Positions 1-9,514 of a stretch of 39,716 nt of DNA are shown piece by piece. The notes beneath the pieces are model-generated. The model did not search any database. It worked only from the letters and a program-made list of their open reading frames with translations, and was not told the origin of the DNA. The DNA lies in contig CAZAQB010000013.1 of assembly GCA_964487155.1 (NCBI GenBank), forward strand, positions 1 to 39,716, in the 5' to 3' direction. The DNA comes from CAZAQB01 sp964487155. Lineage in GTDB: Bacteria; Pseudomonadota; Gammaproteobacteria; Nitrococcales; Nitrococcaceae. Made by a program: the position numbers and the translations under genes. Every line of letters begins with the position of its first letter. The stretch's first letter is position 1.

Positions 1-2
1 GC

Positions 3-2927
3 GTCTGCCCCGAGACACCACGCCTGTCCGGCACCTACCACGTCGCGGGCCTGGCGCACTTCGCCCACACCGAGGACATCCGGCCCGGCTACGGCATCGC
101 CCCCCACGAGGAGCAGACCGTCACCACCTACGGGGTGGAACTGGCTACCGCCCTGCCCCAGGTGACCATACCCATACCGGGCCGCGCCGAACCGGTCACC
201 CTGGTGCCCGCCTGCCAGAACACCCGGGGCACCGGTGTCGGCAACTGCGCCATCGTCGACTTCAAGATCGTCGAGCGCACGGCCGACAGCGGCACGTTCT
301 TCATCCTCTGGGAGGACAGCGAGCAGGGCGGCGATTTCGACCAGGACATGGCCGGTGTGCTGAACTATCAGGTGTCCGGCAGCGGCGATTCGGCCCAGCT
401 TGCTGTCACCACCCGCACCTTCGGCGATTCCACCAGCGGTGTCATGGGCTTTGGCTACGTGCTGAGCGGCACAACCGCGGACGGATTTCACGCCCACTCC
501 GGCATCGAGGGTTACTCCTTCGATGACCCAAGCGGCGTAACCGGCTGCACCAACTGCAATGTGAATGACGCGCCAACCAGCGCCGTCTACCCGGTGGGCA
601 GTTCCGCCGCCGATTTCCTGCGCTCGCCGCTCTACTACGCCTCCAAGTGGGGCGGCTTCCAGGACGTCGACGCGGGCAGCGTGGAAGGCGCTCCGGACGT
701 GGTCGAGGAGTGGGACCGGGACGCCGACGGCCTGCCCGACAACTACTTCTTCGCGGTAGACCCCCAGAAGCTGGAGGACTCCCTGGAGTCCGTGTTCGGC
801 ACCATCATCGAGCAGGCCTCCTCCAGCGCCCCGGTGGGCACCAACACCGGCATCGCCACCGAGACCGACACCAAGATCTACCAGCCCATCTTCATCACCC
901 AGCTCTGGTACGGGCGGCTGCTGTCAGTCCCCCTGGGCGCCGCCGGTGCCCTGCCGGTGGACGCCACCGGCACGGTGACTGACGCCGGCATCGAGTGGGA
1001 CGCCGGCCGCGTGCTGGGCGAGCGGCCAACGCCCGCCGCCTCCCGCAGCATTATCACCTCCGACACCAGCGGCGGTGGCATCCCGTTCCGCTGGGCGAGC
1101 CTGGACGGGGCCCAGCAGGCCCTCCTGAACGTCAACCCGGACACCGGCAGCGCCGACGGCCTGGGAGAGAGCCGGGTGGATTTCCTGCGCGGCGACGTGT
1201 CCACCGAGATCCGCAACGGCGGCAGCTTCCGCGACCGGCCCGTGGTGGGCGGCGTGCCGCGCCTGCTGGGCGACATCATCAACTCCGCGCCCGTCTTCGT
1301 GGGCGACTCCCCGTTCCAGTTCGACCGGTTCCTGGGCGCCCCGGAGGCGACCAGCTATCTGAGCTTCGCGACCGGCAACGCGAGCCGCCCCGAAATGGTG
1401 TACGTGGGAGCCAATGACGGCATGGTCCATGGTTTCGCGGCCGAGACCGGCCTCGAGGAACTGGCCTTCGTGCCCTCGATGCTCATGCCCAACCTGTCCG
1501 AACTGACCTCCCCCAGCTACACCCACCGCTATTTCGTCGATGCCAGCCCGCGCATGATGGACGCCTGGCTGGGGGCCGGCCCTGGTTGGCGGACGGTGCT
1601 GGTGGGTGGCCTGAACGGCGGCGGACAGGGCCTCTACGCCCTGGATATCACCAACCCGGCGCTGTTCTCCGAGGCCAACGCCGACGACCTGGTGCTCTGG
1701 GAGTTCGACGATGTGGACGACCCGGGCAGCGCCGCGGTGGTGGACGGCCACCGGGATCTGGGGTTCACCTTCAGCCGGCCCGCCGTGGTGCGCATGCAAA
1801 ACGGCAAGTGGATGGTGGTGGTGGGCAGCGGCTACGACAACCGGGCCGACGATGACGGCGACGGCACCACCGACAACGACAGCACCACCGGCGACGGCAA
1901 GATCTTTTTCATCGATCTCGCCACCGGCAACCTGTTGCACACCGTCACCCTGCCGTTCAGCGCGGTGCCTGGGCTGCCCAACTACCGGGGCGTGTCCACG
2001 GTGGCCACGGCAGACGTGGACGGCGACCTGGTCGTCGACTTCGTCTACGCCGGAGACACCCTGGGCGAACTCTGGAAGATCGACGTCACCGACGCCACCC
2101 CCAGCAACTGGGCCAGCGCTTTCGGCACCGTAGCCACGCCGGTGCCGCTGTTCCGGGCGGTAAACGACGACGGCCTGCGCCAGCCCATCACCGCGGCGCC
2201 GTCGGTACGCACCCACCCGACCAATCAGGGGCAGTTGCTGGTGTTCGGCACCGGCAAGTACTACGAGACCGCGGACGGCAATATCAGCGTCACAGAGCCG
2301 ACCCAGAGCCTCTACGCCGTGTGGGATACAGACCTCAGCGAGACGCCTCCGGTCCTGCGCAACGAGCTGGTGCAGCAGAGCGTACTGACCGAAGTGACCG
2401 TCGCCGGCGGAGCTCGCGTCCGAGTCACCTCGTCCGATCCCGTCACCTGGTTCGACGGCAGCGCCAACCCCGTGGATCGCGGCTGGTTCATGGATCTGCC
2501 GACCAACGGTGAGCGCATCATTTCCCGGGTCGTGCTGCGGGACAACCGCCTCCTGGCGAGCACCGTCATCCCTCTGGATGACCCCTGCCAGTTCGGTGGC
2601 ACCGGCTTCCTGATGGAACTCGATGTGCGCAACGGTGGCCGCCTGCCGTTCGCGCCCTTTGACCTTGATGACGACGGGCTGTTCAACCTGGAGGACATGA
2701 TCGAGCTGGTGATAGACATCGACGGCGACGGCACCGACGAGACCGTCCGCTTGCCGCCTAGCGGCAAGCAGTCGCTGGTGGGCATCCCCTCGCCACCCAC
2801 CACGCTGGCCTGCCCCGACTGCCCCGGTGGCGAACGCAAGGTGCTGAGCGGCTCCTCCGGAGGACTGGAGGGGATCAACAACAACACCGGCACTCGGCGC
2901 CGGGAAGTCTGGCAGGAGGTCCGATAG
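3..2927 (+). CDS. pilY1: PilY1-type pilus tip/assembly protein, C-terminal part (5' end outside window)
   Basis: The reading frame is open to the left window edge (in frame from base 3), so this is the last roughly 974 residues of a larger protein. PilY1/PilC proteins sit at type IV pilus tips and support pilus extension, adhesion and calcium-dependent twitching. The visible part carries the C-terminal beta-propeller (Neisseria PilC family), with blades such as VYVGANDGMVHGF and LWKIDV. It also has several DxDxDG calcium-loop-like motifs: DRDADGLPDN, DDDGDGTTDND, DVDGDLVVD and, near the end, a tandem DLDDDGLF / DIDGDGTDE. It lies 3 bp before pilE, whose Shine-Dalgarno sequence overlaps the pilY1 stop, so the two are probably co-transcribed. 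The N-terminal region cannot be judged. Confidence 0.93.
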   Translation, partial: VCPETPRLSGTYHVAGLAHFAHTEDIRPGYGIAPHEEQTVTTYGVELATALPQVTIPIPGRAEPVTLVPACQNTRGTGVGNCAIVDFKIVERTADSGTFFILWEDSEQGGDFDQDMAGVLNYQVSGSGDSAQLAVTTRTFGDSTSGVMGFGYVLSGTTADGFHAHSGIEGYSFDDPSGVTGCTNCNVNDAPTSAVYPVGSSAADFLRSPLYYASKWGGFQDVDAGSVEGAPDVVEEWDRDADGLPDNYFFAVDPQKLEDSLESVFGTIIEQASSSAPVGTNTGIATETDTKIYQPIFITQLWYGRLLSVPLGAAGALPVDATGTVTDAGIEWDAGRVLGERPTPAASRSIITSDTSGGGIPFRWASLDGAQQALLNVNPDTGSADGLGESRVDFLRGDVSTEIRNGGSFRDRPVVGGVPRLLGDIINSAPVFVGDSPFQFDRFLGAPEATSYLSFATGNASRPEMVYVGANDGMVHGFAAETGLEELAFVPSMLMPNLSELTSPSYTHRYFVDASPRMMDAWLGAGPGWRTVLVGGLNGGGQGLYALDITNPALFSEANADDLVLWEFDDVDDPGSAAVVDGHRDLGFTFSRPAVVRMQNGKWMVVVGSGYDNRADDDGDGTTDNDSTTGDGKIFFIDLATGNLLHTVTLPFSAVPGLPNYRGVSTVATADVDGDLVVDFVYAGDTLGELWKIDVTDATPSNWASAFGTVATPVPLFRAVNDDGLRQPITAAPSVRTHPTNQGQLLVFGTGKYYETADGNISVTEPTQSLYAVWDTDLSETPPVLRNELVQQSVLTEVTVAGGARVRVTSSDPVTWFDGSANPVDRGWFMDLPTNGERIISRVVLRDNRLLASTVIPLDDPCQFGGTGFLMELDVRNGGRLPFAPFDLDDDGLFNLEDMIELVIDIDGDGTDETVRLPPSGKQSLVGIPSPPTTLACPDCPGGERKVLSGSSGGLEGINNNTGTRRREVWQEVR

Positions 2928-2930
2928 GCC

Positions 2931-3395
2931 ATGGCCAGCGCAGCAACCTTCGAGAATGGCGGGCGGCGCGCTGCGGCCCGCCCCACGGCGGGGTTCACGC
3001 TCATCGAACTGATGATCACGGTGGCCATCGTGGCCATCGTGGCGGCCATCGCCTACCCCGCCTACACCGAGCAGATGGCCAAGTCCCGCCGCGCTGAAGG
3101 CAAGGCCATGCTGATGGAGGTCATGGGGGCCGAGGAACGCTTCTACAGCCTGAACAGCACCTACACCACGTCGCTCACCGCCACTCTCGGCTATCCGGAC
3201 GCCGGTTCCGGAGCGGTTGCCTCCGAGGAGGATCGCTACCGCATTACGGCAGCGGCCTGCGGGGGCGGCATCGCCGAATGCGTGCAGCTGACGGCCACGC
3301 CCCAGATCGCCGACGCAAATTGCGGCAACCTCACCCTCGACTCCACTGGCGTGCGGGGCGAGTCGGGCACGATGACGGTGCAGGACTGCTGGTAA
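2931..3395 (+). CDS. pilE: PilE-like minor type IV pilin
   Basis: This is a 154-residue prepilin. After a positively charged 21-residue leader comes a type III signal with cleavage expected at G21/F22. Glu26 is the +5 glutamate (FTLIEL), followed by a hydrophobic helix to about residue 46. The downstream pattern (YPAYTEQMAKSRRAEGKAML...EERFYSLNSTYTTS) is typical of the PilE minor pilins that accompany PilY1 in priming complexes. Four cysteines lie in the C-terminal half (C104, C110, C125, C153), enough for the disulfides usual in pilin C-terminal loops. AGGAGGT at 2914-2920 serves the ATG. It follows pilY1 directly and precedes fimT. The calling of PilE rather than another minor pilin rests on length and position. 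Confidence 0.88.
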   Translation: MASAATFENGGRRAAARPTAGFTLIELMITVAIVAIVAAIAYPAYTEQMAKSRRAEGKAMLMEVMGAEERFYSLNSTYTTSLTATLGYPDAGSGAVASEEDRYRITAAACGGGIAECVQLTATPQIADANCGNLTLDSTGVRGESGTMTVQDCW

Positions 3396-3494
3396 GCCGG
3401 CCCGGCAAGGGCTAAAGTCTGGCTCAGCACTGGGGGGCGTCCCCCCCGCCGGGTTCTGCCATGGAGGCAGCCACGATCAGGGAGGATCAGACCT

Positions 3495-4058
3495 ATGCGC
3501 GCGTCCGCGGGCTTCACCCTCGTCGAGCTTCTCGTGGGCTTGGCGGTGGCCGCGATAATCGTCACGGTCGCCGTTCCGAGCCTGGCAACCTTGGTTCGGG
3601 ACAACCGCCTTGTCTCCGTGGTCAACGGCTTCCACGCCGCCCATTCGCTGGCCCGCAGCGAGGCGGTTCGCCGCCGGCGCGACGTGGTCATCTGCAACAG
3701 CAACTCGCCGGGCGTCTGCGCCGGCAGCGGCGGCTGGGAGCAGGGCTGGCTGGTATTCGAGGATCCGGATGGCAGCCGGGACTGCGGCGACGCCGACGGC
3801 GATCTGCAATGTGAGGACGGCGGCCGGATTCTGCGCCGGGCACCCGAGGGCCCGCCAGGCCAGGTGACCATCCGCACCGGCGGCTCCCAGGTAGCCCGCA
3901 GAGTGGTGTACACCGCCCTGGGAACGGCCTCGGGCTACATGGATACTTTCCGAATTTGCGATGCCCGGGGCCCGCAGCATGCGCGGGCCCTGATCCTCAC
4001 CATGACGGGCCGGCTGCGTCCCATGGCGCTGGCGGCCACCGGGCGACACTGCCCGTGA
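3495..4058 (+). CDS. fimT: FimT/GspH-family minor pseudopilin
   Basis: This is a 187-residue protein with a very short prepilin leader (MRASAG) cleaved before F7. The +5 glutamate is E11 (FTLVELL) and a hydrophobic helix follows. The body matches the GspH/FimT domain: ARSEAVRRRRDVVICNSN, then GGWEQGWLVFEDPDG. The GWLVF...D core is diagnostic of this family, whose members help prime type IV pilus assembly or bind DNA for uptake. GGAGG at 3481-3485 precedes the ATG. A 99-bp gap from pilE contains a short G6/C6 hairpin (3432-3446), so it may be partly independent of pilE. Its stop faces ispH across 13 bp. FimU is a possible alternative name. Confidence 0.85.
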   Translation: MRASAGFTLVELLVGLAVAAIIVTVAVPSLATLVRDNRLVSVVNGFHAAHSLARSEAVRRRRDVVICNSNSPGVCAGSGGWEQGWLVFEDPDGSRDCGDADGDLQCEDGGRILRRAPEGPPGQVTIRTGGSQVARRVVYTALGTASGYMDTFRICDARGPQHARALILTMTGRLRPMALAATGRHCP

Positions 4059-4071
4059 GCCAGCAGGGTAT

Positions 4072-5034
4072 TCAACCCGCCTTGCGGGCCAGGCTGCGCA
4101 GCAGATCCCGGGGCAGGGAGAAGACGATGTCTTCGGTGTGGCTGCCGTCCTGCTGCGGGCGGCGGGCACCCCACTCCACCAGGCGGTCCACCACGCCCTG
4201 CACCAGGACCTCGGGGGCCGAGGCGCCGGAGGTGACACCCACCACGGGCTTGTCCGCCACCCACTCGCGCTGCAGTTCGTCGGCGGTATCGATCTGGTAG
4301 GCGGCGATCCCCAGTCGCTCGGAGATCTCCTTGAGGCGCTTGGTGTTGGAGCTGTTCCCCGAGCCCACCACGATCATCACGTCCACCTGGTCGGCCATCT
4401 CGCGGACCGCGTCCTGGCGGTTCTGGGTGGCGTAGCAGATGTCGTCCCTGTGGGGGCCGCGGATCGACGGGAAGCGGTCGCGCAGCGCCTCGATGACCCC
4501 CGCGGTGTCGTCCATGGAGAGCGTCGTCTGGCTCACGTAGGCGAGGTTCTCCGGATCCTGCACCTGGAGATCCGCGACGCCCTCGGCGCTCTCCACCAGG
4601 TGAATGGTGCCCCGGCCGCCCTCGCGCTCGTACTGGCCGATGGTGCCTTCCACCTCGGGATGGCCGGCGTGGCCGATGAGGATGACCTCGCGCCCCTCCC
4701 GGGCGTAGCGCTGCACTTCGATGTGGACCTTGGTGACCAGCGGACAGGTGGCGTCGAACACCCGCAGGCCCCGGGCCTCGGCCTCGCGGCGCACCGCCAG
4801 CGACACGCCGTGGGCGCTGAAGATAACCGTGGCCTCGGCAGGGACGTCTTCCAGCTCCTCGACGAACACGGCGCCCTTGTCCCGGAGCTCGTCCACCACC
4901 CGGCGGTTGTGCACCACCTCGTGGCGGACGTAAATGGGGGCGCCGAAAGCCTCCAGGGCCTTCTCCACCACGCCGATGGCCCGGTCCACGCCGGCGCAGA
5001 AACCGCGGGGGTTGGCCAGCCGAATCTTCTGCAT
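4072..5034 (-). CDS. ispH: 4-hydroxy-3-methylbut-2-enyl diphosphate reductase (IspH/LytB)
   Basis: The last enzyme of the MEP isoprenoid pathway reduces HMBPP to IPP and DMAPP with a [4Fe-4S] cluster. The 320-residue length is normal for the family. The three cluster cysteines are C13 (PRGFCAGV), C97 (DATCPLV) and C200 (ICYATQNRQ). Substrate-site residues include H42 (VVHN), H125 and E127 (GHPEVEGT) and the SGNSSN motif near residue 225. It is the last gene of the ribF-ileS-lspA-ispH series. The fkpB gene that often sits between lspA and ispH in gammaproteobacteria is missing here: only 58 bp separate the two genes. Confidence 0.97.
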   Translation of the reverse strand: MQKIRLANPRGFCAGVDRAIGVVEKALEAFGAPIYVRHEVVHNRRVVDELRDKGAVFVEELEDVPAEATVIFSAHGVSLAVRREAEARGLRVFDATCPLVTKVHIEVQRYAREGREVILIGHAGHPEVEGTIGQYEREGGRGTIHLVESAEGVADLQVQDPENLAYVSQTTLSMDDTAGVIEALRDRFPSIRGPHRDDICYATQNRQDAVREMADQVDVMIVVGSGNSSNTKRLKEISERLGIAAYQIDTADELQREWVADKPVVGVTSGASAPEVLVQGVVDRLVEWGARRPQQDGSHTEDIVFSLPRDLLRSLARKAG

Positions 5035-5092
5035 GGGGGGTTGCTCCAGAGCTAGGGACGGGAGCTATTCTCGCACGCCACCGGCGGCCGGG

Positions 5093-5560
5093 TCAGCCAT
5101 CGCGCGGCCCCAACAGGGTCACCGCCAGCAGGATACCGACGCCGACCGTAATGGCGCTGTCGGCCACGTTGAAAGCCGGCCAGTGCCAGCCGGCGTAGTG
5201 CACGTCGATGAAGTCGACCACCACGCCCCGGGTGAGACGGTCCAGCAGGTTGCCCACGGCGCCGCCCAGCACGAGGGCCAGGCCGGTGCCCTCCCAGCGG
5301 TGGGCCGGCGGCAGGCGCTTCAGCCAGAACACGATGTAGGCACTCACCGCGACGGCCAGGCCACTGAACAGCCAGCGCTGCCAGCCCCCCTGGTCGCTCA
5401 GAAAACTGAACGCCGCCCCCGGGTTGTAGCTCAGGGTGAGGTTCAGCAGGGGCATGATGGCCAGCGGGTGGTAGGGCGTGAGCGCGGTATCCGCCCAGAG
5501 CTTGGTGAGCTGGTCCAGCCCCAGCACCGCCACAGCGATCACCAGCCCACGGCCGAGCAT
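5093..5560 (-). CDS. lspA: Lipoprotein signal peptidase (signal peptidase II)
   Basis: This inner-membrane aspartyl protease removes signal peptides from prolipoproteins after diacylglyceryl modification. It has four predicted transmembrane segments and both catalytic-Asp motifs, GNLLDR and FNVADSAI. The NPGAAFSF motif after the first periplasmic segment is also typical. I chose the ATG at 5560 (155 residues, MLGRGLVIAVAVLGLDQLTK). It has a GAGGG sequence overlapping the ileS stop and gives the usual short cytoplasmic N-terminus. An upstream in-frame start at 5602 would overlap ileS by 32 bp and add 14 residues. Translational coupling to ileS is likely. Confidence 0.95.
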   Translation of the reverse strand: MLGRGLVIAVAVLGLDQLTKLWADTALTPYHPLAIMPLLNLTLSYNPGAAFSFLSDQGGWQRWLFSGLAVAVSAYIVFWLKRLPPAHRWEGTGLALVLGGAVGNLLDRLTRGVVVDFIDVHYAGWHWPAFNVADSAITVGVGILLAVTLLGPRDG

Positions 5561-5570
5561 GCCAGCGCCC

Positions 5571-8396
5571 TCAGCCAATGCGGCGCACTTCGCCGTCGCC
5601 ATCCACGTTGCTCACGCAGCGGCCACAAAGCTCCGGATGGGCGGCATCGCTGCCCACGTCGGCGCGTCGGTGCCAGCAGCGCACGCACTTGGGATGCGGG
5701 CTGCGCTGGACCTGCAGGGCGTACTCCGTACCGCCCTCAAGGCGGGCGGCGATGGCGTCAGCGGGGCGCTTCTCCAGGGGATGCACCCGCGCCTCGGAGG
5801 TGATCAGCAAAAAGCGCAGCTCCTCCCCCAGCGCGCCCCAGACCGAGGCCAGTGGCTCGGGGCAGTAGAGGTCGACATCGGCGTCCAGGCTCGCCCCCAG
5901 CACCGACTCGCTGCGCAGCTCCTCGATGCGCTTGTTCACCGCCTCGCGCAGTTCCAGCACCGAGTCCCAGAAGGCACGATCCAGGGGCGCCTCGTTCCAG
6001 GGCGCGAGGCCCTCGTACCACTCGGCCAGGAACACCGAATCCTCCCGGGGGGCCGGCAGGTGGCCCCAGATCTCCTCGGCGGTGAAGCTCAGCACCGGCG
6101 CCAGCCAGCGCACCAGGGCCTCGGCGATATGGTGCATGGCGCTCTGGCAGGAGCGCCGGGCCAGGCTGCCGGCGCGGGTGGTGTACTGGCGGTCCTTGGT
6201 GACGTCCAGGTAGAAGCCACCCAGATCCAGCACGCAGAAGTTGTGGGTCTGCTGGAGAACCTCCAGAAAGTCATAGCGCTGGTAGGCCGCCCGCACCCGC
6301 TCCTGGAGCCGCCAGGCGCGGTCCACCGCCCAGCGGTCCAGGGGCAGCATGTCCTCGAACGCCACCCGGTCGGCGGCCGGATCGAAGTCGTGGGTATTGG
6401 CCAGCAGAAAGCGCGCGGTGTTGCGCAGCCGCCGGTAGGTGTCCGCGGTGCGCTTGAGGATCTGGTCGGAGACCGCCATCTCGCCGCTGTAGTCGGTGGA
6501 GGCCGCCCACAGCCGCAGGATATCCGCCCCCAGGGTGTCCATGACCTTCTGGGGCGCCACCACGTTGCCCCGGGACTTGGACATCTTGTGGCCCTTCTCG
6601 TCCACGGTGAAGCCGTGGGTCAGCACCGCCCGGTAGGGCGGCCGGCCGCGCATCATCATGCCGGTGAGCAGGGACGACTGGAACCAGCCCCGGTGCTGGT
6701 CGGAGCCCTCCAGGTAGAGATCCGCCGGGGAGCGCAGATCCGGACGCTGCTCCAGCACCGTGGCGTGGGTGGTACCGGAGTCGAACCAGACGTCGAGGAT
6801 GTCCTCGACCTTGCGGTAGTAGGCGGCCTCCTCGCCCAGGAGCTCGGCGGGATCGAGCGCGAACCAGGCCTCGATGCCGCCCTCGGCCACGCGCTGCGCC
6901 ACCTGCTCCATGAGTTCGCCGGTGCGGGGATGGATGTCGCCGGTCTCGCGGTGCACGAACAGCGCGATGGGCACGCCCCAGGTGCGCTGCCGGGAGATGC
7001 ACCACTCCGGGCGGTTGCGCACCATGGCGTCCATGCGGGCCTGGCCCCAGGCCGGGATCCACTGCACCTCCGGCAGCGCCTCCAGGGTACGCCTGCGGAT
7101 GTCGTGGACGTCCAGGTTCATGAACCACTGGGGCGTGGCCCGGAAGATGATGGGGGTCTTGTGGCGCCAGCAGTGGGGGTAGCTGTGCTCATAGCGGACC
7201 TGGCGCAGCAGCATGCCCCGCTGCTCCAGCAGCGCCACGACGTCGGCGTTGGCCTCGAACACTGGCCGCCCGGCGAAGTGCTCGGTGGAGGGCAGGAAGC
7301 GCCCGTCGTCGTCCACCGGGTTGTCCAGGGGCAGGTCGTAGGCCTGGCCGACGATGAAGTCGTCCACGCCGTGACCCGGGGCGGTGTGCACGGCGCCGGT
7401 GCCCGCCTCGGTGGTGACGTGGTCACCGACGATCACCGGCACCTGGCGCTCCAGGAAGGGGTGCCTGAGCTGCAGACCCTCCAGCTCGCGGCCGGGGCGC
7501 CGGCCCAGTTCCCGGTGGGAGGTGGCGCCGTAGCGCTGCAGGGCGCTCTCGGCCAGCGCCTCGGCCAGCACCAGCAGCTCGGTGCCCGCCGGGCCTTCAA
7601 CCTCCAGCAGCAGGTACTGGAGTTCCGGATGCACAGCCACCGCCTGGTTGGCGGGCAGGGTCCACGGCGTCGTGGTCCAGATCACTACCGAGGCCGGCCG
7701 GTCAGCGGCCTCCACGCCGAACCGCGCGGCCAGGTCGGCCGCCGCCACCGCCAGAAAGCGCACGTCGATGGCCGGCGAGGTGCGCTGCTCGTACTCCACC
7801 TCGGCCTCCGCCAGGGCGCTGCGGCAGTCCGCGCACCAGTACACCGGCTTGAAGCCCCGGCGCAGATGGCCGTTGGCCACCAGCTCGCCCAGGGCGCGCA
7901 GGATGCCCGCCTCGGTGGCGAAGTCCATGGTGAGGTAGGGGTGCTCCCAGTCGCCGAGCACGCCCAGGCGCTGGAAGTCCCGGCTCTGGCCCGCCACCTG
8001 GCTGGCGGCGAACTCCCGGCAGGCGGCCCGGAACTCGTTGGGGCTGACCTTCTCCCCTGCCCGGCCCAGGGTCTGCTCCACCTTATGCTCAATGGGCAGG
8101 CCGTGGCAGTCCCAGCCGGGAACGTAGACCGAGTCGAGGCCGTCCAGGCTGCGGGCCTTGACGATGATGTCCTTGAGGATCTTGTTGACCGCGTGACCGA
8201 TGTGGATGTCGCCGTTGGCGTAGGGCGGGCCATCGTGGAGGATGAACTTCTCCCGGCCCCGGCGGGCCTCCCGCATTGCCTGGTGCAGCCCCTGCTCGCG
8301 CCAGCGCTCGGCCCGCTCCGGCTCCCGCTGGGCCAGCCCGGCGCGCATGGGAAAGTCGGTCTTCGGCAGGTTCAGGGTGTGCTTATAGTCGGTCAC
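5571..8396 (-). CDS. ileS: Isoleucyl-tRNA synthetase
   Basis: This class I aminoacyl-tRNA synthetase charges tRNA-Ile and edits valine. At 941 residues it is close to the E. coli enzyme. The HIGH signature is at 65-68 (GDIHIGHAVNK) and KMSKS follows in GHKMSKSRGNVV near residue 605. The editing-domain motif (TTTPWTLPANQAV) is present. The C-terminal zinc finger is intact, with C904, C907, C924 and C927. It lies between ribF and lspA, an order common in gammaproteobacteria. Only 10 bp separate its stop from the preferred lspA start. Confidence 0.98.
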   Translation of the reverse strand: MTDYKHTLNLPKTDFPMRAGLAQREPERAERWREQGLHQAMREARRGREKFILHDGPPYANGDIHIGHAVNKILKDIIVKARSLDGLDSVYVPGWDCHGLPIEHKVEQTLGRAGEKVSPNEFRAACREFAASQVAGQSRDFQRLGVLGDWEHPYLTMDFATEAGILRALGELVANGHLRRGFKPVYWCADCRSALAEAEVEYEQRTSPAIDVRFLAVAAADLAARFGVEAADRPASVVIWTTTPWTLPANQAVAVHPELQYLLLEVEGPAGTELLVLAEALAESALQRYGATSHRELGRRPGRELEGLQLRHPFLERQVPVIVGDHVTTEAGTGAVHTAPGHGVDDFIVGQAYDLPLDNPVDDDGRFLPSTEHFAGRPVFEANADVVALLEQRGMLLRQVRYEHSYPHCWRHKTPIIFRATPQWFMNLDVHDIRRRTLEALPEVQWIPAWGQARMDAMVRNRPEWCISRQRTWGVPIALFVHRETGDIHPRTGELMEQVAQRVAEGGIEAWFALDPAELLGEEAAYYRKVEDILDVWFDSGTTHATVLEQRPDLRSPADLYLEGSDQHRGWFQSSLLTGMMMRGRPPYRAVLTHGFTVDEKGHKMSKSRGNVVAPQKVMDTLGADILRLWAASTDYSGEMAVSDQILKRTADTYRRLRNTARFLLANTHDFDPAADRVAFEDMLPLDRWAVDRAWRLQERVRAAYQRYDFLEVLQQTHNFCVLDLGGFYLDVTKDRQYTTRAGSLARRSCQSAMHHIAEALVRWLAPVLSFTAEEIWGHLPAPREDSVFLAEWYEGLAPWNEAPLDRAFWDSVLELREAVNKRIEELRSESVLGASLDADVDLYCPEPLASVWGALGEELRFLLITSEARVHPLEKRPADAIAARLEGGTEYALQVQRSPHPKCVRCWHRRADVGSDAAHPELCGRCVSNVDGDGEVRRIG

Positions 8397-8462
8397 TTGG
8401 TCATCCTGCGGTTCTTGCAGACAGGCCGGTGAACACCGGGGGACCGCCGCGGCAGCGGCCCC

Positions 8463-9401
8463 TCAGGTGCCGGTACCGGCGGCGAAATGGGCCCGCGCCC
8501 AGGCGGCATCACGGTCGATTTCCCGGCTCAGGGCCTCCAGGCTGTCGAAGTGCAGCTCGTCCCGGCGCCGGGCCAGGAACTCCACGCTGACGTGGCGGCC
8601 GTAGAGGTCGCCCTCGAAGTCCAGCAGGTGCACCTCCAGCAGCGTGCGCCGGCCGGCCACCGTGGGCCGGTTGCCCACGTTGGCGACCCCGGGATGGGGC
8701 TCGCTGCCCACGCCGTGCACCGCCACGGCGAAGATGCCCGACACCGCCGGCCGGCCATGGTGCAGCACCAGGTTGATGGTGGGCCAGCCCAGCCGCCGGC
8801 CCAGGGCCCGGCCCCGGGCCACCCGCCCGGAGATCCGATAACGCCGCCCCAGCAGGCGGGCGGCAGCATCCAGGCTGCCCTGGATAAGGGCCTCGCGCAC
8901 GGCGGTGCTGCTGACCCGGATGCCGTCCCGGCGCACCGTCGGCATCCGGGTCAGCTGGAAACCCCGGCTGGCCGCGTAGCGCTCCAGCAACGAGTAGTCG
9001 CCGCGTCGGCGGTACCCGAAGCGGAAGTCGTCCCCCACCATCAGGTAGTGGACCCCCAGGCGCTCCAGCAGTACGTCCTCGACGAAGCTCTCGGCCGACT
9101 GGCTGGCCAGCCGCGCGCCGAACTCCAGGCACAGCACCCGGTCCACCCCCGCCTCGGACAGGGCGCGGAGTTTGTCCCGCAGCCCGGTGATCCGGGCCGG
9201 CGCGGCGGCCGGCTGGAAGTACTCCCGGGGATGGGGCTCGAAGGTCACCAGGGTGGCCGGCAGCCCGGCCTCGGCCGCGGCCTCCCGCAGCCGCCGTATC
9301 ACCGCCTGGTGCCCCAGGTGCACGCCATCGAAGTTGCCGATGGTGGCGACACAGCCGCGGTGGCGCGCCGCCAGGTTGTGGCTGCCGCGGATCAACTCCA
9401 T
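8463..9401 (-). CDS. ribF: Bifunctional riboflavin kinase / FAD synthetase
   Basis: RibF phosphorylates riboflavin to FMN and adenylylates FMN to FAD. The N-terminal nucleotidyltransferase half has GNFDGVHLGHQ and, later, RVSSTAVREAL. The C-terminal kinase half has GRRLGWPTINL and GVANVGNRPT. I chose the ATG at 9401 (312 residues), because MELIRGSHNL matches the usual RibF N-terminus. An in-frame ATG at 9425 adds eight residues and lacks a ribosome binding site. A TATAAT -10 box lies about 100 bp upstream, so ribF is probably the first gene of ribF-ileS-lspA-ispH. Confidence 0.96.
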   Translation of the reverse strand: MELIRGSHNLAARHRGCVATIGNFDGVHLGHQAVIRRLREAAAEAGLPATLVTFEPHPREYFQPAAAPARITGLRDKLRALSEAGVDRVLCLEFGARLASQSAESFVEDVLLERLGVHYLMVGDDFRFGYRRRGDYSLLERYAASRGFQLTRMPTVRRDGIRVSSTAVREALIQGSLDAAARLLGRRYRISGRVARGRALGRRLGWPTINLVLHHGRPAVSGIFAVAVHGVGSEPHPGVANVGNRPTVAGRRTLLEVHLLDFEGDLYGRHVSVEFLARRRDELHFDSLEALSREIDRDAAWARAHFAAGTGT

Positions 9402-9498
9402 GGGGATGTCTTCATCCGTCCCCATTGCGCGTCATGGTTCACCGCCCGGCTGCCCCGTCTGCCCGCTCCGACTTCGAAACGACACGTCGAAACCGGCG

Positions 9499-9504
9499 AT
9501 TATA
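9499..9504 (-). promoter_or_regulatory. Perfect -10 box, probable promoter of ribF-ileS-lspA-ispH
   Basis: The minus strand reads TATAAT in the gap between murJ and ribF, in an otherwise GC-rich stretch. The -35 region would fall inside the end of murJ and matches poorly (about TGGCTG), so the -35 element is weak or unused. The position is inference from sequence only. Confidence 0.5.
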
Positions 9505-9514
9505 CGGGAGGGCG

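Noticed and set aside
924..2216. Long minus-strand open frame (430 codons) opposite pilY1
   Set aside because: Product is His/Gly/Ala-rich low-complexity sequence typical of antisense frames in high-GC genes; pilY1 motifs on the plus strand are clear.
3432..3446. Terminator between pilE and fimT
   Set aside because: The G6/C6 hairpin has no following T-run and the stem is short.
5478..8432. 984-codon plus-strand open frame opposite ileS
   Set aside because: It is a shadow of ileS: no domain, His/Gln/Val-rich composition, and ileS has all signature motifs.
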